NCBI GenBank assembly: GCA_963791945.1
Contig: CAWBUD010000002.1
Coordinates: 3,100,001 to 3,164,000, forward strand
From: PALSA-1003 sp963791945
GTDB taxonomy: Bacteria; Pseudomonadota; Gammaproteobacteria; Burkholderiales; Casimicrobiaceae
Direction: 5' to 3'
Length of the DNA: 64,000 bases
In this document: piece after piece, positions 34,432 through 45,700 of the stretch
Position numbering within the stretch: position 1 is the first letter of the stretch
Layout: every line of letters begins with the position of its first letter
Position numbers and translations under genes: made by a program
Notes under the pieces: generated by a model
Told to the model about the DNA's origin: nothing
The model's database searches: none
The model's input: only the letters and a program-made list of their open reading frames with translations

Positions 34432-34573
34432 ATGCGCTTTGCAGGTTGGGTTCCGACTTAGGATAGATGTAATTCGGCGCCACCTGATTCCGCTGAGCGT
34501 CCTTGGCGGTCGGCGTCTGATTTTCTTTCTTTTCGCCGACGTTAAGGATCAACTCCTCTAAGCCACTAAACAT
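34370..34573 (-). CDS. Transposon cargo: small protein upstream of the protease
   Basis: The start at 34573 follows GGGAG at good spacing and gives 67 residues: a short hydrophobic helix (FSGLEELILNVGEK) and a polar, Pro/Gln/Lys-rich tail. Its last 62 bases overlap the start of the protease gene in another frame, so its translation probably feeds that of the protease. No family is recognised. The good ribosome site and its place at the head of the operon are the main support. Confidence 0.5.
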   Translation of the reverse strand: MFSGLEELILNVGEKKENQTPTAKDAQRNQVAPNYIYPKSEPNLQSAYVFPSGETAKKPVAQSEGGK

Positions 34574-34748
34574 TGGTCGGCTCCCGAAAGTTGTGAATCG
34601 AGTCGAACGCGAAGCGCATAGCACTTGTTGCCAAAAAAAGTCAACATATGCGTATTTTCGCGTCTAAACCAAGGTGCCGTCAACCCCGCCTAGTAATTTA
34701 ATGAGTTTAGAAATGACAATCACATGGAGCGCGATGCTGCCCTGTGAT

Positions 34749-35682
34749 TCAATTATTAATCAATGTCTTATAATTTATCCTGCCTCCTTTGGTCAAGCGC
34801 AGCAAATCATTGACGCGCTCACCTTCGCCCATGTCTCTGCGGTTCCACCTATATGCGAACATCTGCAAGTAGCGGTCTAAATGTTTCGCGTTCGCCTTAT
34901 GATACGTGCCGACCATCGCGCGTTTGAAGTGGCTGAACACTCCCTCAATCGTGTTCGTTGTCACATCGCCGCGCACATATTCACCGAGGGTATGAGCGAC
35001 TAAAGATCGGTTGTAAACCGAGTCCATCCAGAAGAAATTGCGGCTTTCGTCGGTGTGCACTCGACCGCCGCGCGGAATGTTCGCCAGAATATGCGGCCGC
35101 CAGCGTTTCGTTGTGCGTGTTCTCCACATGCACGAGTCGAACATCGCCGCCCTTCTTCTCCGTCATGCCGAAGACGATTTTCCGGCCGCGCTCGGTCGGA
35201 TTGCCTAGGCGTGGCAGGCGTTTGTCGGCGTGTTGGAAGCGCGGCTTCGGACCGACGTAGGCTTCATCAATCTCGACCGGACCGCGAAGCGGCGCATTGA
35301 ACTCCTTCGTCATCGCGGCGTTGCGAATCCGATGCAGCATGAACCATGCGGTCTTTTGCGTGACGCCTACATCGCGGGCGAGCTGGCAGGAGCTAATGCC
35401 CTTCTTGTGCGAGGTCATCAAGAAGATGGCGACGAACCATTTCCGCAGCGGGATTTTGCTGTCCTCGAAGATCGTCCCATGGCGAACGCTGAACTTCTTC
35501 AGGCAGTCGCTGCACTTGTGCGTATTGTTCGCCAGCGTGTAATGGGCACCGACCACGCCACACCATGGGCAGGCGATCTTGTCGGCCTCGGGCCAGCGCA
35601 GGGCTCGGAAGTAATTGATGCACGCATTCTCATCGACGAATGCGGCTTGAAGGTCAGTTAGGCTCTTGAAATTCTTCTTCAT
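34749..35682 (-). pseudogene. IS1595-family (ISXO2-like) transposase, frameshifted
   Basis: From the ATG at 35682 (after GGGAG) the first frame encodes a zinc ribbon (CPWC, then CSDC), a helix-turn-helix (SSCQLARDVGVTQKTAW) and the first catalytic Asp in VEIDEAYVG. The frame then leaves the family near 35107; the rest, PHILANIPRGGRVHTDESRNF with the second Asp and TNTIEGVFSHFKR with the last catalytic position, is read one base out of phase to the stop at 34749. Skipping one base restores the full protein of about 310 residues. IS1595 transposases are normally one ORF, so inactivation or a sequence error is more likely than programmed shifting. Confidence 0.85.
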
Positions 35683-35728
35683 TTTCGACTCCCTCACGTT
35701 CTAGGGAGAATTGTCCTCCTCCTTTCTT

Positions 35729-35751
35729 GTCCTGTCAAGTATATAATTGCC
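35729..35751 (-). repeat. Right terminal inverted repeat
   Basis: The 23 bases are the exact reverse complement of 32552-32574. Beyond 35729 the two ends differ, apart from scattered matches. Confidence 0.92.
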
Positions 35752-35759
35752 CTTACCAC
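35752..35759. repeat. Target-site duplication, right copy
   Basis: CTTACCAC repeats the sequence at 32544-32551 and marks the outer edge of the transposon. Confidence 0.9.
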
Positions 35760-35769
35760 GACTCCAAGG

Positions 35770-36747
35770 CTAAGCGCTGCCTGGTTTCGAGCCGGCGCCT
35801 TCTGCGCCGTCGCGCAGCATCTGCACCGGATGCCCCGCCTCGATCCAGGCTTCGAGCCCGCCCAGCAGGGGACGCACGCGCACGAAGCCATTGTTCATGA
35901 GGAGCTTCGCGACCTGCGCGGCGGAGGCCTCGTTGGGGCACGTGCAATACAGAATGACTTCGCGGTCGCGCGGCAGTTCCCTGATGTGCGCCTCGAACCC
36001 CTGAAGCGGCAGGTGCAGCGCGCCGGGAATGTGTCTGGGCTCCAGCGCTCGCGCGGTATGCGATCGCACGTCGATGATTACCGGCGCTTCGCCCGCATCC
36101 ATGCGCTGGTAGAGCTCGTCGACGCTGATCCGCGCCATGCGCAGCTTCGCGTAGAAGCGGTGCCTTTCCCACCACTTGAAAGCAATGTAGCCGAAAACGA
36201 GCAGCACGAGCAGGACGAGCGCCGGCTTTCCATAATCGGCGGCATAGCCGAGCAGGCTCTCGATCTGCGGTCCGAGCAGCATGCCGCCGCCCATGCCGGC
36301 GGCCACCCAGAGCGCGGCGCCGGCCGTGTTGAAGCCGAGAAAGGGCAGCCACCGGATGCCCGCCGCGCCGGCGAGCGGCGGAGCGAGGAGCGAAATTCCG
36401 GGAACGAACTTCGCGATCAGCAACGCGTTCACGCCCCAGCGCTCGAACTGCGCCTGAGTCTCGCTCACGCACGAGTCGGGTGTGAGTGAAATGCGACACA
36501 ACATCCTCATCACCCGATTGCCGTAGTAACGGCCTGCGAGATACCACGCGACATCGGCGACGAGGCACGCGAGAAGCGCGACCGCGAACACGGCGACGAT
36601 CGAGAGCTGGCCGCCCGCGGCGAACGCCCCGGCGACGACGAGCGTCGGAATGGCGGGAACCGGAAGGCCGATCTGCTCGACGAAGACGTTGGCGAAGACG
36701 ATCGCCAGGCCGTACTCGCTGACCAGCGAAGCAACGTCGTGAGGCAT
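35770..36747 (-). CDS. DedA-family membrane protein fused to a rhodanese domain
   Basis: The 325-residue protein joins an N-terminal DedA/SNARE-associated domain (about 1-200) to a C-terminal rhodanese domain (about 205-315). The DedA part shows FVEQIGLPVPAIPTLVVAGAFA and FERWGVNALLIAKFVPGISLLAPPLAGAAG with its conserved Arg/Gly-type loop, and five or so membrane helices. The rhodanese part has VIIDVRSHTARALEPRHIPGALHLPL and the active-site loop YCTCPNEASAAQVA with a catalytic cysteine. DedA proteins are linked to lipid scrambling and membrane homeostasis; rhodanese domains carry persulfide. Their coupling is uncommon and the joint role unknown. Confidence 0.9.
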   Translation of the reverse strand: MPHDVASLVSEYGLAIVFANVFVEQIGLPVPAIPTLVVAGAFAAGGQLSIVAVFAVALLACLVADVAWYLAGRYYGNRVMRMLCRISLTPDSCVSETQAQFERWGVNALLIAKFVPGISLLAPPLAGAAGIRWLPFLGFNTAGAALWVAAGMGGGMLLGPQIESLLGYAADYGKPALVLLVLLVFGYIAFKWWERHRFYAKLRMARISVDELYQRMDAGEAPVIIDVRSHTARALEPRHIPGALHLPLQGFEAHIRELPRDREVILYCTCPNEASAAQVAKLLMNNGFVRVRPLLGGLEAWIEAGHPVQMLRDGAEGAGSKPGSA

Positions 36748-36824
36748 TCTGCGTATGCTTATGAAGTTGAGTTACATTTTGCCAGCGATGCACGGGTAGC
36801 TGCACCGTAGACTCAAACCCCAAG

Positions 36825-37742
36825 ATGACGGCGCTTCTCAACGACGACAAGGGCTGGCTGAGGCTTTTCTTCACGGTCACCGGCTGGCTCGACGAACCGC
36901 GGCTGCGGGACGAGCGCTCCTCCCGCCGCAAGTTCGGCGTCACGCTGGCGCTCTCGCTGCTCGTGCACGCGGTCGCGCTGGTGGTGGTGGCGCAGCGAAC
37001 GCCGCTGCGGTCTCCCGATGAGGGACAGGATAAGGTCAGCGATCGTCTGCAGGTGAGCCTCGCGGCCCCGCCGCCGCCCGCGCCGCGCCCGGCGCCGCCC
37101 GCGCCTGAGCGGATCGCCAGAGTGCCGTCATCGCCCCCACCGCCCCGGCCAGCGGTGCGCAGGCCGCGTCCGCCGCCGGTGATCGCGGCTCGTGCGGAAG
37201 CCCTTCCGATGCCGCAACCGCCCCGGCCCGCACCACCCGAGCCTGCGCCGACGCCGCCGCAAGCGCATCCGCAGGAGACGGATCTCTGGTCCTATATCCA
37301 GGCTCGACGGCGCGAGCGCGGAGCGTCGGACGAGTCGCTGATCGCCGACCGCGCGTTCGACCGCAATGCCGACCTCGCCGCCAACCTGCCGCGGCCGGCA
37401 ACCGGCACCGCCACCCGAGACACGAATCATGGCGGAGGCATCTTCGAGATCAAGCGCATGACCTACGACGATGCCGCGTTCCTGTTCTTCGGCTGGAACG
37501 CGGAGATGGGCCGCCAGACGCCCCAGCTCATCACGGTCCGGATCGGCGACAACGCCGACATGCGCATCGCGGTCGTGCGCACGATGATCGCCATCATTCG
37601 CCAATACACGCAGCAGGATTTCATCTGGCGATCGGCGCGCGGCGAGAGCAACCGGGTGCTCTCGGCGCGCCCCGAGGACAACGCGGGGCTCGAGGCGTTC
37701 CTCCTGCGCGAATTCTTCGACGAGCGCGGCGAGCCGCAATAG
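36825..37742 (+). CDS. Proline-rich TonB-like membrane protein
   Basis: The 305-residue protein has a cytoplasmic N terminus, one anchor helix (about 37-58, FGVTLALSLLVHAVALVVVA), a Pro-rich rod with PPPPAPRPAPPAP and PPPPRPAVRRPRPP, and a C-terminal domain of about 120 residues (from HGGGIFEIKRMTYDDAAFLFFGW) with no cysteine. The layout recalls TonB and matches that of the protein at 6415-7851, but the C-terminal domains differ. No ExbB/ExbD or TonB-dependent receptor gene is nearby. Function is unknown; an envelope-spanning role is inferred. Confidence 0.75.
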   Translation: MTALLNDDKGWLRLFFTVTGWLDEPRLRDERSSRRKFGVTLALSLLVHAVALVVVAQRTPLRSPDEGQDKVSDRLQVSLAAPPPPAPRPAPPAPERIARVPSSPPPPRPAVRRPRPPPVIAARAEALPMPQPPRPAPPEPAPTPPQAHPQETDLWSYIQARRRERGASDESLIADRAFDRNADLAANLPRPATGTATRDTNHGGGIFEIKRMTYDDAAFLFFGWNAEMGRQTPQLITVRIGDNADMRIAVVRTMIAIIRQYTQQDFIWRSARGESNRVLSARPEDNAGLEAFLLREFFDERGEPQ

Positions 37743-37758
37743 CGTCGGCCGCCGGCAC

Positions 37759-37787
37759 TTGACAACAGGGCCGGTGCCGCGTATGTT
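37759..37787 (+). promoter_or_regulatory. Sigma-70 promoter of the ArsR-SRPBCC operon
   Basis: A consensus TTGACA (37759-37764) and TATGTT (37782-37787) are separated by 17 bases. The ArsR-type gene starts 63 bases downstream. Confidence 0.75.
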
Positions 37788-37789
37788 GG

Positions 37790-37805
37790 GTAACATGTCG
37801 GTTAC
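37790..37805. promoter_or_regulatory. Candidate ArsR operator palindrome
   Basis: GTAAC and GTTAC are inverted around six bases, immediately after the -10 element and across the predicted transcription start. Autorepression by the downstream ArsR protein is the likely use. Confidence 0.5.
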
Positions 37806-37850
37806 TTATTTATAGCGTCTCTGATCGATAACCCAAGGACCAGCCCTGGG

Positions 37851-38198
37851 ATGAGTAAGCATATGGTTTCAGATCGACCAGCCGAACGCGACGTGTTCCA
37901 GGCGCTCGCGGATCCGACGCGGCGGGCGATCCTGGGCTTGCTGCGTCACGGCAGCCAGCCCGTAGGCAGCATCGCCAGGGACTTTCCGGTCAGCCGGCCG
38001 GCGATCTCCCGGCACCTGCGCATCCTGCGGGAAGCGCAGCTCGTGAGCGAGATCAAGATCGGCCGCAACCGGCTCTACGAGCTCAACGCGGCGCCGCTCA
38101 GGAGCGTCGACGACTGGCTCGCGCACTACCGTCACATGTGGCAGCACCAGCTTCGCAATCTCAAACGCTTCGTCGAGGAAAAAGGAAGGAAGCACTGA
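37851..38198 (+). CDS. ArsR-family winged-helix regulator (SRPBCC-associated type)
   Basis: The 115-residue protein has the ArsR HTH: FQALADPTRRAILGLLRHGSQ, VGSIARDFPVSRPAISRHLRIL and the wing LVSEIKIGRNRLYEL. Metal-binding cysteines of ArsR/SmtB are absent, as in the YgaV/SdpR-like branch that is usually paired with an AHSA1/SRPBCC gene. The C-terminal WLAHYRHMWQHQLRNLKRFVEEK helix is typical of that branch. It shares an operon with the SRPBCC gene, whose ATG comes three bases after its stop. Confidence 0.92.
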   Translation: MSKHMVSDRPAERDVFQALADPTRRAILGLLRHGSQPVGSIARDFPVSRPAISRHLRILREAQLVSEIKIGRNRLYELNAAPLRSVDDWLAHYRHMWQHQLRNLKRFVEEKGRKH

Positions 38199-38200
38199 TC

Positions 38201-38656
38201 ATGAACGACAGCACGAGGATGAACGACAACGTCATCACCGCCGAAATCGACATCGATGCGCCGCCCGAGCGTGTGTTCGAGGCCTGGACCGATCCCGAGC
38301 AGCGGATCGCCTGGTGGGGCGACGACTCGATGTACCGGAGCAGCAGGATGGAAAGCGACCTGCGCGTCGGCGGCAAGTGGCGCACCGAGGGCCAGAGCCA
38401 TGGCAAGCCCTTTGCGGTGTGGGGCGAGTACACGCGCGTCGACCCGCCGAAGGCGCTCGGCTTCACCTGGAATCACGACTACGGCGAAAGCGGTCTGCCG
38501 CCGACGCATGTCCTGGTCGAATTGACGCCCACATCCTCCGGAACTCACGTCGCACTGACGCACTCCGGGTTCGCGAGCGCGACCGATCGCGACTCCCACA
38601 AGCAGGGATGGCAGTGGGTGCTGGGCTGGCTGCGCTCCTACGTTCAGGTGCGTTGA
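38201..38656 (+). CDS. SRPBCC (AHSA1/START-like) domain protein
   Basis: The 151-residue protein starts after AAGGAAGGA and is a single AHSA1-type domain: IDAPPERVFEAWTDPEQRIAWWG at the N terminus, DLRVGGKWRTEG and the C-terminal HSGFASATDRDSHKQGWQWVLGWL. Such proteins form a helix-grip cavity for hydrophobic ligands and are commonly partners of ArsR-type regulators. Whether it senses a ligand or acts on it is unknown. Confidence 0.92.
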   Translation: MNDSTRMNDNVITAEIDIDAPPERVFEAWTDPEQRIAWWGDDSMYRSSRMESDLRVGGKWRTEGQSHGKPFAVWGEYTRVDPPKALGFTWNHDYGESGLPPTHVLVELTPTSSGTHVALTHSGFASATDRDSHKQGWQWVLGWLRSYVQVR

Positions 38657-38673
38657 TCGGGCGACGACGCGCG

Positions 38674-39024
38674 ATGCGGCAGCGTTTTTCCCGAGAGGAG
38701 ATCGTAGGCTTCCTCCGCCAGGCGGCTGCGGGAGTGCCCGTGGTGGATCTGTGCTGGAATCACTGCTTCAGCCGGTCGACATTTCGAGCGTGGAAGGCGA
38801 AGTACGGCGCGGCGCTCGACGCGAAGACCGGTCGGCTGCAGCAGCTCCAGCGCGAGAATGCGCGGTTGCGCAACGCGCTCGCGCACGCGAGCACCGAGCT
38901 CGAGCACCTGCGCCGGCAATCGTTCGCCGCCGAGGCGCTTGTTCCGGCGAACACAAGGCGCATCGCGTCGTATCGCGCGGCCGCCGGCCCCGGCCGCGCG
39001 AGCGGCTCGCACGACGCGGACTAA
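38674..39024 (+). CDS. Orphan IS3-type OrfA-like helix-turn-helix protein
   Basis: The 116-residue protein begins QRFSREEIVGFLRQAAAGVPVVDLC, followed by FSRSTFRAWKAKYG and a leucine-zipper-like coiled coil (LQQLQRENARLRNALA), the order found in the OrfA of IS3-group elements. No OrfB (DDE integrase) or terminal repeat is found around it, so it is a relic or a domesticated DNA-binding protein. The Arg/Ala-rich last 30 residues are not conserved-looking. Confidence 0.6.
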   Translation: MRQRFSREEIVGFLRQAAAGVPVVDLCWNHCFSRSTFRAWKAKYGAALDAKTGRLQQLQRENARLRNALAHASTELEHLRRQSFAAEALVPANTRRIASYRAAAGPGRASGSHDAD

Positions 39025-39123
39025 CGTCCCTCTCACGCGCAGGCGCGTGGAAGCCTGAACGACTGCGGCTTCCATCGCTCTAACGCCTTGAATCCAGGCC
39101 GTGCGCCCTCATAGTGTGAGGAC

Positions 39124-39600
39124 ATGGACTCCCGAGCCGCCGCAAGCGCCGCCTCCGCCCGCGAGGGCTCGCAGGAGGTGCACGTCGTCTGTCCGCGCTG
39201 CAACACGATCAACCGCGTGCCGCGCGCACGCCTCGATCAGGGGGCGAAGTGCGGTAGGTGCAAGCAGCCATTGCTGTCGGGGCCGCCGTTCGAGCTCACA
39301 CGCGCGAACTTCGATCGCCAGATCGCCCGGAACGATCTACCGCTGGTCGTCGATTTCTGGGCGTCCTGGTGTGGGCCTTGCCGTTCGATGGCGCCGGCCT
39401 ACGAGGAGGCCGCCTCGCAGCTTGCGCCGGGCGTACGGCTCGCGAAGCTCGATACCGAGGCGGAACCGGAGATCGCCGCTCGCTTCGGCATCCGAAGCAT
39501 ACCGACGCTGATCGCCTTCAGGGACGGACGTGAAGTCGCGCGCCGATCGGGCGCAAGCAATCTGTCCGGCCTGCTCGACTGGATCAAGGCTGCGGTCTAG
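39124..39600 (+). CDS. trxC: Thioredoxin 2
   Basis: The 158-residue protein has the N-terminal zinc motif of thioredoxin 2 (CPRC at about 22-25 and CGRC at about 42-45) and a thioredoxin domain with the active site WCGPC in VVDFWASWCGPCRSMAP, and the cis-Pro in RSIPTLIAF. It reduces cytoplasmic disulfides and, in E. coli, is induced by oxidative stress. It is followed 13 bases later by Hsp20 and then Lon, a small proteostasis unit. Confidence 0.93.
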   Translation: MDSRAAASAASAREGSQEVHVVCPRCNTINRVPRARLDQGAKCGRCKQPLLSGPPFELTRANFDRQIARNDLPLVVDFWASWCGPCRSMAPAYEEAASQLAPGVRLAKLDTEAEPEIAARFGIRSIPTLIAFRDGREVARRSGASNLSGLLDWIKAAV

Positions 39601-39613
39601 CCCGTCGGACACC

Positions 39614-40029
39614 ATGTCATCGCGTAATCCTACCGACTGGATGTGGGCGCAGGCCGTGGAGCTGCTCGACCAGGCCGAGCGCATGCACCGGCAGTTTTTC
39701 CGCCTTGCCGCGTCGGGGCGCACACGGGCCGTCTGGGAACCGCCGGCGGACGTGTTCGAGGACGAGCGCGAAATCGTGATCATCGTGGCCCTGCCGGGCG
39801 TGCCGGCGGACCGGCTCGAGGTAACGGTCGAGACCGGCGCTCTGGTGGTGCGCGCCGAAAGCCCGCTCCCGTTCGCCGCGTCCTGCCGCACGGTGCGGCA
39901 GCTCGAAATTCCCTACGGCTACTTCGAACGGCGCATACCGCTGCCGGACGTGAGGCTGGATGCCGGGACTCGCGAGGTCGCGGACGGCTGCCTGATCTTG
40001 AGGCTGCGGAAGACGGGATCGACGCAACC

Positions 40030-40033
<4 letters not shown>
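39614..40033 (+). CDS. Small heat-shock protein (Hsp20/alpha-crystallin)
   Basis: The 139-residue protein has an N-terminal helical arm and an alpha-crystallin domain: WEPPADVFEDEREIVIIVALPGVPADRLEVTVETGALVVRAE and the late RRIPLPDVRLDAG. The I-x-I tail anchor is not clear. It holds unfolding proteins in a refoldable state. Its TGA overlaps the ATG of lon (ATGA), coupling the chaperone to the protease. Confidence 0.9.
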
Positions 40034-42459
<2,426 letters not shown>

Positions 42460-42720
42460 ACCGGCAGGATCGCCCCGCGGGCGGGCTGCTGCGGCTTTTC
42501 GTCAGCGTATCGCGCGTAACCTCGGTGCGAGGCGGAGGCCGCCGCTGGTAATGGCCGCCCGCCACTCCTGCATGGACATTTCCTCCGAGGCGATAAAGCG
42601 ATCTCGGCCCAACTCTTGACGGCGGTCCTTCCGTCGGCGTAGCGTAAGCGGGCATCCAGAGAAACAACTCTCGCGCTGCCGTCTACTGCGACGAGACCCG
42701 TCATTTCGCCAGGAGGAGAT

Positions 42721-45700
42721 ATGCGTAAGAACGCGGTACGAATCGCCGTGGGTGCCTCTGCGCTCGCGTCGCTCGCTGGGCTTGCCGTCGGCTTGGGGAT
42801 TTGGCTCCATCGCGAGCCGTTCGTATCGAAGTTCGCCGGCGGCGACCCGGACCAGCTCAGCAGTGCGACGACGCCGGGCGAAGGTCCGATCGGCGGCTTC
42901 GAGGCCTATTGGTCCGCGGCACGCACGTATCCGGCGAACGAGATTCCGCCCTCCGTCGTCGAGAATGCCAAGGCAACGTTCCAGCGGATCGCGCTCGGGG
43001 ACGCCCAGAAGGGCGATCCAGGCGCCAAGGGGCACAAGTGGAATTTCTACGGCCCGCTGATGGCGGCCATCCAACCCGGCGTTACCTCCTTCTCCGGCGC
43101 AACGAACACCACCGCGAGCCGGGTGACCGCGATGGTGGTCTCGCCCAGTTGCAGCGCAGCGCAGTGCCGCCTCTGGGTCGGCGTGTCGGGCGGCGGCGTC
43201 TGGCGTACGGACAACGCGCTTGCGAACAATCCGGACTGGAAACAGCTCCATCCGGGCGACCTCGACCAGGCTTCGGTCGGGGTTCTGGCGCTCGATCCCA
43301 CCGATAAGTCGTGGAGCACGATCTATCTCGGCACGGGCGAGGGCAACCGCTGCTCGTCCGGATGCGAGGCGGGGGTGGGCATCTACAAATCCACCAACAA
43401 CGGCGAGACGTGGACCAAGCTCGCCGACAAGTGCGTCGACAATCCGACGAATCCCTGCGTGACCCCCGGCATCGACGCATTCCTCGGGCGCGGCATCAAT
43501 TCGCTCGTGATCGACCCGCGCAACGCCAATCACATCTTCGTCGGATCGGCGCGGGGCGTGCGCGGCCTTTCGCACGTCATCGGCAACGGCGGCACCATCA
43601 CGCTCGAACCGGGCGCCAATTTGCCCGGTCTCTACGAGTCGACCGACGGCGGCGCGACCTTCACGATGGTCTGGGACGGCAGCAAACCGGATCCGGGGCC
43701 GGCGTCTTTCGGTGTGACCGAACTCGGACTCGATCCGCTCAATCCCGACATCGTCTACGTCTCCGCGTTCGACGCGGGCTTGTGGCGGCGCGACGCTGGC
43801 GCGGCCCAGACGGCATTCGGTCAGGTGTTCGCGCCGCAGTTCTTCCAGGCCGCGGGCATCGACCGGACCATGTTTGCGCTGACCGTGAAGAACAACAAGA
43901 CGCGGATCTACCTCACCGACGGCACGGCGAACGGCGGCGGGATCGGTGGCGCGCTCGCGTCCAACTTCTGGCGCCTGGACAACGCGAACCAGGCGGCGGC
44001 GACTCTCCTCGCATCGCAGGCGGCGGGAGCCACTGCGCCCGCCGGCAACGGCAATCCGTTCCCAGCCACCTACAATGGTTGGCAGAACCTGACTTCGAAG
44101 ACCGCCTCGAGCCCGTATTTCGCGACCGACGATTTTTGCACCGGCCAGTGCTGGTACGACGAGCGGGTCTACACTCCCGCGGGCATGCCGGATACCGTCT
44201 ACGTGATCGGCTCGAACCAGTATGGCGAGCAGCCGTGCGACACGAAGGGCGTCGGCTGCGGTAACGGCCGCTCCAACGGCCGCGAGGTCCTGTACTCAGA
44301 CACGGCCGGCGATCCCGACGCAGCGAACAACAATCGCACGTTCAGCGATCTGTCGTACGACGCGCAGAACACGCCCGCATCGTGGTGTGCGTATGCACCC
44401 TACGGTCTGACATTCTGTGACCGCGCGCCGAATGGGATCCATCCCGATCAGCACGTGATCGCGATCAATCCGGGCAATCCGACTCAGATCTTCGAGGGCT
44501 CGGACGGCGGGTTGATCCTGACGAGCGGGACATTCACGGACATCTCGGCGCAGTGCGACACTCCGGGACGCAGTGGCGGCGGCCCGCTGCCTCCTTCATC
44601 CGGCAGCTACACGGCGTGCAAGCGACTGCTGTCCCGGGCGCCGACGCAGATCAGCCACATCGACAAGAAGCTCTCCAGCACGCTGCAGTTCATCAATGTA
44701 GCGATCAACCCGTCGAACTCGGGCGAGATCATGGGCGGTACCCAGGACAACGGCACGTGGTCGAACCCGGGTAACCTCGGCACGAACACCTTCACCCAGG
44801 TGATCTACGGGGACGGCGGCAACGCGGGTTATGACGGGACCAATCCCACGTGGCGCTTCAACGAGTTCACGAGCGGGTTCAGCGACGCGAACTTCCGCAA
44901 CGGCGATCCGGAGAGGTGGGTCATCATCTCCGCACCGATCGTCAACAGCGGCGAGGGGCCGGCGTTCTACTGGCCGCAGATCGGCGACCCGAATCCGGTG
45001 CCTGGAACCCACCCGATCTTCTCGGGCGCGAAGCATGTCTGGCGGAGCTTGGCGTTCGGCGCCGGCCATGCCGGCAGCGTTCCTCAGGATTCGACGCCCG
45101 ACATCGCGAGCTACGAGGCGAACTGCCCCGAATTCGTGACCTCGGGCGCCCAGGACGGCTGCGGCGACTTCCGACCGCTGGGCGGTCCGTACTGCGATGG
45201 CCTCGCGAGCACGATCACGATTCCATCGTGCATCGACCAGCCCGGCGACCTCACCGGGGCGGTATACGGCGCCGATCGTGGCGGAGGTTCGATCTCCTGG
45301 CTCGCCCGCGACGGGGTCGATCATGGAACATTGTGGGCGGCAACCTCCGCCGGTCGGATCTTCGTCACCCACAACGCAGACGCGTCCGATCCGGCCAACG
45401 TCGCATGGCACCGGATCGACAGCTCGACCTCGGGGAACTCGCCGACCCGGTTCCCAAGCGGGATCTACGTCGATCCCTCCGACACCGGCCACGCGTGGGT
45501 GACCTATTCGGGCTACAACGTTGCCACTGCTGCGACGCCCGGTCATGTCTTCGAAGTTCGGGAGAATGGCACGGCCGCGGGTTCAGGTATCTTCACGAAT
45601 CTGAACGTCGAGGCGGGAACGTCCGCGTTCCCCACGCCGACCAACAACGGTGACCTGCCGGTGAGCGATATTGTTCGCGACGATGCGAACAAGACGCTCT

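Larger units (their letters stand above)
32552..35751. mobile_element. IS1595-family transposon with cargo genes, 3,200 bases
   Basis: The element is bounded by perfect 23-base inverted repeats (32552-32574 and 35729-35751, each starting GGCAATTATATACTTGACAG from the outside) and an eight-base target duplication. The transposase gene at the right end has the zinc-ribbon and DDE-type parts of the ISXO2/IS1595 family but carries a frameshift. Four cargo genes occupy the rest. Base composition is clearly lower in GC than the flanks (for example 22 of 60 at 34741-34800). It is inserted between the DedA-rhodanese and helicase genes. Confidence 0.92.

Noticed and set aside
35711..35751. An outward promoter from the right transposon end
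   Set aside because: A TATAAT is present but no -35 box is found, and it would transcribe antisense to the DedA-rhodanese gene.
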